From Neoarius graeffei (taxonomy: Eukaryota; Chordata; Actinopteri; Siluriformes; Ariidae), in the NCBI RefSeq assembly GCF_027579695.1, contig NC_083572.1:13724915-13788914 (forward strand): a DNA stretch of 64,000 nt, written 5' to 3'. The notes beneath the pieces are model-generated. The model did not search any database. It was not told where the DNA came from and worked only from the letters and a program-made list of their open reading frames with translations. The position numbers were made by a program, and so were the translations under genes. Of this stretch, positions 57,622 through 64,000 are shown in pieces (within the stretch, counting starts at the first letter, position 1; every line of letters starts with the position of its first letter).

Positions 57622-57890
57622 CCAGCGAGTGGCCTAGTGGTTTGCGTGTCCGCCTCTCCATCGTGAGTTCTACTCACGGTCGGGTCATACCAAAGACAAT
57701 CATAAAAATGGTGCCTACTGCCATCTGGCAAGGCACGCTGCAATACAGATGCGAGTGGGGAGTCAAACTCTCACGGTTACTAGAGGACCAGTCCCTCACT
57801 GTAACCCTAGCTATGTAATATAGGTGAGAGGCCGAGGGCTACGAAACGGAGATCGGCGCCGTCAAATGCGCCATGAATGGTGCGGGAAGG
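57622..57890 (+). mobile_element. tRNA-headed SINE, copy without the 5S-like segment
   Basis: AGCGAGTGGCCTAGTGGTTT head, GGTCATACCAAAGACAATCA body, GGCCGAGGGCTACGAAACGG tail. Companion of the copy at 19720-20043. Confidence 0.7.
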
Positions 57891-58280
57891 AAAAAAAATG
57901 TATTATTCTAGCCACATTCACTGGATATGAGCAACTGTGTGCTCTGATTGGCTACTCTGCTACTAGGCTATCAGTTCATATACCGTGAGTAGAGAACAAT
58001 AAAATGGCAGCGTGTGTAGCTGAACCAACCGAGGATGAAATAAAAACTACTCAAAAACAAAACCCAAAAAAATACAAAAAAAAGCAACAAAATATGGAAT
58101 AAAAGTATTTGATGGTAAGGAAATTTTTTTTCAAGAATTATTATTATAGCATTTTTCACAAATTGCTAGTGTCATTTCACCGATTTGTTTGTATTCTAAG
58201 TGGGAATTATTTTGTCAGATGTTTTGTATAAAGTTTATTTATTGAATTTTCAAAAAATAAAAATGCTCTGTTTCTCAAAA

Positions 58281-58659
58281 TGGCGGCACGGTGGTGTAGT
58301 GGATGGCACTGTCGCCTCACAGCAAGAAGGTCCTGGGTTCGAGCCCCGGGGCCGGCAAGGGCCTTTCTGTGTGGAGTTTGCATGTTCTCCCCGTGTCCGC
58401 GTGGGTTTCCTCCGGGTGCTCCGGTTTCCCCCACAGTCCAAAGACATGCAGGTTAGGTTAACTGGTGACTCTAAATTGACCGTAGGTGTGAATGTGAGTG
58501 TGAATGGTTGTCTGTGTCTATGTGTCAGCCCTGTGATGACCTGGCGACTTGTCCAGGGTGTACCCCGCCTTTCGCCTGTAGTCAGCTGGGATAGGCTCCA
58601 GCTTGCCTGCGACCCTGTAGAACAGGATAAAGCGGCTAGAGATAATGAGATGAGATGAG
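58281..58659 (+). mobile_element. tRNA-derived SINE (copy l)
   Basis: Complete plus copy. A 22-base duplication (58259-58280 and 58660-58681, containing AATGCTCTGTTTCTC) flanks it. Lacks the first GGG of the head. Confidence 0.92.
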
Positions 58660-58681
58660 AAAAATGCTCTGTTTCTCAAAA

Positions 58682-59047
58682 TGGCGGCACGGTGGTGTAG
58701 TGGATGGCACTGTCACCTCACAGCAAGAAGGTCCTGGGTTCAAGTCCAGTGGCTGACAGGGGCCGTTCTGTGTGGAGTTTGCATGTTCTCCCCATGTCTG
58801 CGTGGGTTTCCTCCAGGTGCTCCGGTTTCTCCCACAGTCCAAAGACATGCAGGTTAGGCTAATTGGTGGTTCTAAATTGACCATAGGTGTGAATGTGAGT
58901 GTGAATGGTTGTCTATGTGTCAGCCCTGTGATGACCTGGCGACTTGTCCAGGGTGTACCCCACCTCTCGTCCATAGTCAGCTGGAATAGGCTCCAGCTTG
59001 CCTGTGACCCTGCACAGGATAAGCGGTTATGGATAATGGATGGATGA
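58682..59047 (+). mobile_element. tRNA-derived SINE (copy m), older
   Basis: More diverged copy (GTGGCTGACAGGGGCC, tail GATAATGGATGGATG) starting at the same TTCTCAAAA|TGGCGGC junction as copy l; short duplication TTCTCAAAA at 58673-58681 and 59048-59056. Confidence 0.88.
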
Positions 59048-59193
59048 TTCTCAAAATCCAGCAAATGTGGATATAATAAAACAGTTATTCCACTCAGTCT
59101 TGTCGTACATGGCTTATAGACTACTCAGTGCTACATGCTTCATTGGCTATCAGCTCATGTACAACTTGATTTTGTGGAATAACTGCTAAATAT

Positions 59194-59570
59194 GGGGCGG
59201 CACGGTGGTGTAGTGGTTAGCGCTGTCGCCTCACAGCAAGAAGGTCCGGGTTCGAGCCCTGGGGCCGGCGAGGGCCTTTCTGTGCGGAGTTTGCATGTTC
59301 TCCCCGTGTCCGCGTGGGTTTCCTCCGGGTGCTCCGGTTTCCCCCACAGTCCAAAGACATGCAGGTTAGGTTAACTGGTGACTCTAAATTGACCGTAGGT
59401 GTGAATGTGAGTGTGAATGGTTGTCTGTGTCTATGTGTCAGCCCTGTGATGACCTGGCGACTTGTCCAGGGTGTACCCCGCCTTTCGCCCGTAGTCAGCT
59501 GGGATAGGCTCCAGCTTGCCTGCGACCCTGTAGAAGGATAAAGCGGCTAGAGATAATGAGATGAGATGAG
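59194..59570 (+). mobile_element. tRNA-derived SINE (copy n), complete
   Basis: Complete plus copy with duplication AACTGCTAAATAT at 59181-59193 and 59571-59583. Confidence 0.93.
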
Positions 59571-59661
59571 AACTGCTAAATATATATAGTGTGGTGTGAT
59601 ATAAAGCCAGATTTTCACTCCACAGTTTACATCTCAAAATGGCTACATGATGCTCTGGTGT

Positions 59662-60046
59662 GGGCAGCACGGTGGCGTAGTGGTTAGCGCTGTCGCCTCA
59701 CAGCAAGAAGGTCCGGGTTTGAGCCCCGTGGCCGGCGAGGGCCTTTCTGTGCGGAGTTTGCATGTTCTCCCCGTGTCCGCGTGGGTTTCCTCCGGGTGCT
59801 CCGGTTTCCCCCACAGTCCAAAGACATGCAGGTTAGGTTAACTGGTGACTCTAAATTGACCGTAGGTGTGAATGTGAGTGTGAATGGTTGTCTGTGTCTA
59901 TGTGTCAGCCCTGTGATGACCTGGCGACTTGTCCAGGGTGTACCCCGCCTTTCGCCCGTAGTCAGCTGGGATAGGCTCCAGCTTGCCAGCGACCCTGTAG
60001 AAGGATAAAGCGGCTAGAGATAATGAGATGAGATGAGATGAGATGA
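59662..60046 (+). mobile_element. tRNA-derived SINE (copy o), complete
   Basis: Complete plus copy with duplication GATGCTCTGGTGT at 59649-59661 and 60047-60059. Very similar to copy n, both with the GTAGAAGGATAAAG tail variant, so probably from one recent source. Confidence 0.93.
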
Positions 60047-60085
60047 GATGCTCTGGTGTAAATACTTCAAGGGCCATGACTTCCA

Positions 60086-60280
60086 GGGGAAGCCATGGCC
60101 TAATGGTTAGAGAAACAGCTTTGGAACCAGAAGGTTACTGGTTTGAGTCCCTGGACCAGCAGGAATGGCTGAAGTGCCCTTGAGCAAGGCACATAATCCC
60201 CAACTGCTCCCTAGGCTGCCCTGGGTATGTTGTACATCGCTCTGGATAAGAGCGTCTGCTAAATGCCATTAACGCAATGT
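60086..60280 (+). mobile_element. Second SINE family, copy 2
   Basis: GGGAAGCCATGGCCTAATGG head, GGTTTGAGTCCC B box, GAAGTGCCCTTGAGCAAGGC body, GCTAAATGCCATTAA tail. Matches 36319-36516. Confidence 0.82.
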
Positions 60281-61045
60281 ACTAACTTACAAATAAATTA
60301 GATTCACCAGGATTGGAAGTATGAAGTGTTCAGCTGAGTGTAGGACAACACGGAAATGGTAGAGAATGTAATATAATACAAACGTTGACAGGTTAATATT
60401 TCATAAATTTTAAAATGCTAACTAAAAAAATCAATTGTGCTCGCCCCTTTTACTTGCACATGAGAGACAGACCATGACCTCATGCTGTTGTTGGCAAGAA
60501 GACAGCGAATGACAAGAGAGCATTTAAGGAATGGAGAAATAGCTGCTGAACCACATACCATTGGAGTCCCTCCTCTCAAACACACACACACACAAAGACC
60601 TCCATACAATTGGATATGTGTGCACATATGAGGCAAGACCCTGCCCTTTGGCAATGATTGTCGAAGAGATAAATGTGTGTGTTGTATTGAAGTTATGTGT
60701 GTAGTAGTGGGTAGTTCAATACATGCATTATTACCACATTGTTTAAACTGTGATATATTGCATTAAAGTTGGTTGTTTATACTCCTGCAATAATCATATA
60801 AATTATAAGCATACCTCAGAACTGCAATTGATTGTTTATTAAAATGCAACAGATCTAATTTATCTGTCATTTTAGCCCTTTTCTGGCCCAGAAATGAGCT
60901 CCACAGACTGCCAGTACAGCTCTGCTCAGCACCACAGATTAGTAGTTTAAATCGAAGGGGTAGGATAGGTTGGGGTAATGGGAAGACTTGTCAGTGTTTT
61001 TAGTGTAGTTTGTTAAGAAAAGAATTAAAGATGCAGTGTGTAATG
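60281..61045. other. Unassigned sequence
   Basis: No gene or repeat recognised apart from a short (AC)n at 60582-60594. Confidence 0.6.
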
Positions 61046-61660
61046 TTCAGAGGTGGACATTAACAAAGTACATTTACTTGAGTACTGTACTTAAGTACAC
61101 TTTTTGAGTATCTGTACTTTCCTTGAGGGGTTTTTATTTTTGGAAATTTCTGACTTTAACTTCACTACATTTGAAAGACAAATATCGTACTTTTCACTCC
61201 ACTACATTTCAAGGTTCTCGTTACTCGTTACTATGAAGCAGCTTTGAAAGTGGATGTTTTTTCTTTTCTTTTCTAAAATGTGATTGGTTTTTTCGCAGGT
61301 GACACTGAGACAGACAGTCAGTAATCACTAGGGTCACGTCACGTCCATAGACTGGATAAAATCAAGTTCAGTTTCTCCGCAGCATTATTTGAACGCAATC
61401 AGCTGATGGCAGAACGGAAGGAGGCGGTTCTTCTGGGGAATGCACGCACTCATGGCCCATGAACCCATGTTTCAGTTTTCTGAAAGGATTAAAGATTCGT
61501 TTCGTTTTAAATGTTTGCTTTGTTTGCTGAAAACGAACCACATCACGGCTTACAAAAACTTGCTGTCCAAGCTGTGGAAGCATATTGAGGGATGTAAACA
61601 TTTTATTCCAAGAGAAAGCTTGCAACGAATTTGTCTGTGCTTTTAGAGCTAGCGATAATG
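61046..61660 (+). pseudogene. hAT transposon 5' part with BED-finger fragment
   Basis: 61046-61260 is the fish repeat with AAGTACATTTACTTGAGTAC and CACTACATTT motifs, commonly seen at hAT-like ends. The frame 61440-61646 contains FRFKCLLCLLKTNHITAYKN followed by LLSKLWKHIEGCKH: a BED-type zinc finger (C-x2-C, N-L-x-K-H, H) as found at the N-terminus of hAT transposases. The frame stops after LQRICLCF; no catalytic part follows. Confidence 0.58.
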
Positions 61661-61998
61661 TTGCAATAGCTATGCAGTCAAATGACTTTCTATGGATTTC
61701 CCCGCCAAGTTGCCATAGCCTTGTCCACAGCTAACATTAACACATAGCTAGTTAACTTGGACACTGTTAATTAGCATGTAAAAACAGAGTTACACTAACA
61801 TGAATAACGTTAACTTATCTGAAGTCCTTTCAGAAATATGTTTCAGCATAATCTTGCCAAATAAACACAATGTAGAAATCTTTCTTTTCTAGTAGTGTTA
61901 GCTACCCAATATGATTTTGAGTTTGAAAAGAGTTTGCTAGCATGTCAGGTGGAGTTTCACTGACTAGCTAGCTTAACGTTAAACCACCATGATAGTAC
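61661..61998. other. Unassigned sequence with TAGCTAGC motifs
   Basis: No gene seen. Ends at the LTR; the five bases AGTAC (61994-61998) may be the target duplication of the retrotransposon. Confidence 0.5.
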
Positions 61999-62494
61999 TG
62001 TTAGGACTTGGACTGTTTTGGCCTCTAGAGGCCGCTGTTATTTCCTTTTCGTGTCATATTTATTTTGGCCTCTAGAGGCCGCCACTGTTCCTGTGTTTTG
62101 TGTTTTTTTTTTTTGTTAATTGCCTGTTAGTCCTAATTATCTTCACCTGTGTCCTTAATTAGTTTGTGTATTTATACCCCTGAGTTCAGTCCTCTTGTCA
62201 CGGAGTCTTTGTGCTGTTATGTTTATCTCCAGTTTCCTTTGTACTGTGTTTTGTGGATCTTCTGAGCTTTTGCATTTTTGCCTTTTTCTTTTTGAATTAT
62301 ACTCTTTGTTTTTGTTTGTTTGTTTGTTTTGCCCTGGATTGTATATAGTGTACATAGTATAAATAAACCTTTTGTTACTTTTTCTACTTCCGCCTCACGC
62401 CTCTGCATTTGAGTCATTCCCCTGGTGGCCTAGTGGGGGTTTGCTGGATCATCACACCAACGAACCAGGTTCGTATCCCAGCAAAACCCTAACA
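61999..62494 (+). mobile_element. 5' LTR of a Ty3/gypsy (Tf1/sushi-type) retrotransposon
   Basis: 496 bp, starting TGTTAGG and ending CCTAACA (7-base inverted ends). U3 holds two copies of the 14-base palindrome GGCCTCTAGAGGCC (62020-62033 and about 62068-62081). TATA box TATTTATA at 62169-62176; predicted start near 62200; AATAAA at 62362-62367. U5 contains an 11-bp hairpin stem, GGGTTTGCTGG (62437-62447) with its complement ending at 62489. The 3' LTR is beyond the window. Confidence 0.82.
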
Positions 62495-62495
62495 G

Positions 62496-62506
62496 AAAGA
62501 CTCCGT
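62496..62506 (+). other. Self-complementary primer-binding site
   Basis: AAAGACTCCGT, one base after the LTR, is the exact complement of ACGGAGTCTTT at 62200-62210, 31 bp downstream of the TATA box and so at the predicted 5' end of the transcript. In Tf1-type elements the first 11 RNA bases fold back to this site and prime reverse transcription. No tRNA match was seen. Confidence 0.75.
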
Positions 62507-62507
62507 C

Positions 62508-63527
62508 ATGACCGACTCAGCAGAGGCTGCTTCAACTGTCTACCCGGCCAACCTTCAGGGAATTATGGCAGCTTTGACACGCTTCGGAGCGACCATGGAC
62601 GCTCATGGACGTACGCTCACCAGCCAACGTGAGGCCCTTGCTCGCCACGAGGAACTGTTTCAGCAAATTGGGAAAACCCTGGCACAGCTGACATCTCTGC
62701 CTGCATCTCCTGCTCCTGATCCAGTTCCTGTTCCTGATCCAGCTCCCACTCCTGCTCCAGTGCCTCCTGCCATGCTGCCTTCTTCACCTCGCGAACCCAG
62801 CCTTCCTGCACCACAGAGGTATGACGGCAAGCACAGTGAGTGCCGAGAGTTCCTTACCCAGTGTCAACTCACCTTTGAGCTTCAGCCTACCACCTACACT
62901 ACGGATCGCCGCAAGATTGCCTTTGTGATCACCTTATTAGCTGGTAAGGCGCGAGCCTGGGCTACTGCTATCTGGCAAAGACAGGGACCTGAGTGCTTTG
63001 ATTTCCAGCTGTTTTCTGAAGAGATGCTTCGGGTCTTCGATCAGGCAGACATCAGTACCGACGCAGCCCGAAAGCTCATGTCCATCCGGCAAGGAGGAAG
63101 CGTCGCAGATTACGCCATCTCGTTCCGAACACTCGCAGCAGTAAGTGGATGGAACGAGACTGCCCTGGTGTCAGCCTTCCACCATGGTCTGTCTGACCCC
63201 ATCAAGGACGGTCTGGCCTCTATTGGATGCCCAAGTGACCTCGAAACCCTCATCTCCCATGCTATTCGTCTGGACAACAGGATGAGAGAACGCCACCAAG
63301 CCTTGAGCCCCCCCAGCCTCCCTACCTCTACCTGGAGACCGTCTACCTCCTTCAGTGACTGTCCAGAACCCATGCAAGTGGGTCGTACTCGCCTCTCCGC
63401 ATCTGAGAGGGAGCGCAGAAGGAGGGACAAGTGCTGCATCTACTGTGGCAAGCCTGGTCACTTCCGAGCATCATGTCCCGAACTCTTGGGAAAAGGACCG
63501 CCCCGTCCAGCCGAGGGAGGGTTGTGA
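62508..63527 (+). CDS. Gag polyprotein of the LTR retrotransposon, intact
   Basis: 339 codons with no interruption, ATG one base after the primer-binding site. Residues about 1-60: helical region with repeated heptad-like pattern. About 66-105: proline-rich (PDPVPVPDPAPTPAPVPP). About 105-265: retrotransposon capsid domain (YDGKHSECREFLTQC, LLAGKARAWATAIW, SVADYAISFRTLAAVSGW). About 312-325: a single zinc knuckle CIYCGKPGHFRASC (CX2CX4HX4C). It packages element RNA into particles. The same domain family gave rise to mammalian PEG10/RTL genes. Confidence 0.9.
   Translation: MTDSAEAASTVYPANLQGIMAALTRFGATMDAHGRTLTSQREALARHEELFQQIGKTLAQLTSLPASPAPDPVPVPDPAPTPAPVPPAMLPSSPREPSLPAPQRYDGKHSECREFLTQCQLTFELQPTTYTTDRRKIAFVITLLAGKARAWATAIWQRQGPECFDFQLFSEEMLRVFDQADISTDAARKLMSIRQGGSVADYAISFRTLAAVSGWNETALVSAFHHGLSDPIKDGLASIGCPSDLETLISHAIRLDNRMRERHQALSPPSLPTSTWRPSTSFSDCPEPMQVGRTRLSASERERRRRDKCCIYCGKPGHFRASCPELLGKGPPRPAEGGL
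63488..63494 (+). promoter_or_regulatory. Probable -1 ribosomal frameshift site
   Basis: GGGAAAA aligned to the gag frame as G GGA AAA fits the X XXY YYZ slippery rule. It lies 33 bases before the gag stop, is followed by GC-rich sequence, and the -1 frame is open from here to the window end and encodes protease. PEG10, a domesticated relative, uses GGGAAAC at this position, from memory. Confidence 0.65.
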
Positions 63528-64000
63528 CGGGGCCTACCCTCTCTCCCGGACTCCCTGGCCAAGGAATCTACATCCCGGTCTCCATCTCCTGGGGTGAGTC
63601 TGTCCACTCTTGTCAAGCTTTGATAGACTCAGGGGCGGCTGGGAACTTTATGGATATTCACTTCGCCCAAAGCATCAATATACCTACTGCACCTCTTGAA
63701 GTCCCACTGTCTGTGTCTGCCCTCGATGGCCAAGCGTTAGGTGATGGAAGAGTCACTCAAGTTACTTCTCCAGTCTTCCTCCAGTCTCAAGGTCACAAGG
63801 AAGAAATATCCCTGCACCTGATTCCTTCACCTGAGTTCCCAGTTATTCTAGGCCTTCCTTGGCTTACTCGCCACAACCCTCGCATAGACTGGGTAACAAG
63901 CCAGGTTGTGGAATGGGGCCCTGCATGCCATGCCTCTTGTTTGCTCTCTAGCTCTCCTGTGTCTCCTGCCGAGCCCCCTGATCTCACCGAGTTATCTCAA
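63494..64000 (+). CDS. Pol (protease region), partial, in -1 frame after gag
   Basis: Open from the slippery site to the right edge, 169 codons. Contains the aspartic protease active site ALIDSGAAGNFMD, the flap region, and VILGLPWLTRHNPRIDW, the conserved end of Ty3/gypsy proteases. Reverse transcriptase and integrase would follow beyond the window. No start codon of its own near the junction, which fits expression by frameshift. Confidence 0.88.

Larger units (their letters stand above)
57903..59193 (+). mobile_element. Crypton-like repeat (copy D) with two SINEs inside
   Basis: Left part 57903-58280 and right part 59048-59193 join to give the same layout as copy C, ending GATTTTGTGGAATAACTGCT. 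SINE copies l and m fill the gap, and SINE copy n is inserted at its right end. Confidence 0.65.

Noticed and set aside
62421-62493. tRNA-like A and B boxes (TGGCCTAGTGGG, GGTTCGTATCC) near the LTR end
   Set aside because: No cloverleaf forms and the sequence lies within the LTR U5 as defined by the TGTTAGG/CCTAACA ends; treated as chance or relic.

Overview
The window is nuclear DNA of a teleost fish. Evidence is a vertebrate multi-exon receptor gene with GT-AG introns, many Tc1-like transposons, tRNA-derived SINEs with a conserved central domain, jockey-type LINE pieces, and a Ty3/gypsy element of the Tf1/sushi type. The commonest SINE (15 copies) looks to me like one abundant in catfish and relatives; that is recollection, not a search. 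There are no bacterial genes, operons, RBSs or CRISPR arrays.

Two host genes can be supported, both on the minus strand. (1) A complete LDL receptor gene, ldlr, with 18 coding exons from 55381 (ATG) to 33419 (stop). Every junction has usable splice sites, the phases match throughout, and many exon lengths equal the human ones as I recall them. The predicted protein is 891 aa (884 with an alternative exon 15 donor). It has a signal peptide, seven LA modules, EGF-A and EGF-B, a six-bladed YWTD propeller, EGF-C, an O-glycosylated stalk, one membrane span and an NPVY tail. Its promoter carries an SRE-like site between GC boxes. (2) The first coding exon (14 codons, 5494-5453) of a mu1 adaptin gene, best match ap1m2, with a CRE/ETS-bearing promoter; its other exons lie beyond the left edge. 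AP-1B, which contains the AP1M2 subunit, sorts LDLR to the basolateral membrane in mammalian epithelia, so cargo and adaptor are neighbours here.

Layout. 1-5450: transposon debris in ap1m2 intron 1. 5453-5770: ap1m2 exon 1 and promoter. 5795-10952: a Tc1 element split by 3.9 kb of LINE and MITE insertions, including a perfect 211-bp palindrome. 11157-17260: more Tc1, SINE and mariner copies. 17262-20443: mostly unassigned, plus a tRNA/5S-like SINE. 20444-24831: a palindromic foldback element holding two Tc1 elements, one exactly at the palindrome centre. 24832-29037: sparse DNA, a SINE, a Tc1 MITE and a Crypton-like remnant. 29038-33418: ldlr 3' side with a nested foldback/hAT insertion that keeps a THAP-type exon. 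33419-55381: ldlr, with a 92-bp minisatellite in intron 12 and a nested hAT plus a 165-bp minisatellite in intron 1. 55382-55650: ldlr 5' UTR and promoter. 55650-61998: SINEs, a LINE tail and a hAT fragment. 61999-64000: 5' half of an apparently young LTR retrotransposon (LTR, self-primer site, intact gag, frameshift into protease).

I found no wholly new biological system. The observations most worth a second look are the centred Tc1 insertion, the conserved sterol promoter layout, the extended LDLR C-terminus, the ap1m2-ldlr neighbourhood, the self-priming LTR element and the THAP-exon modules.
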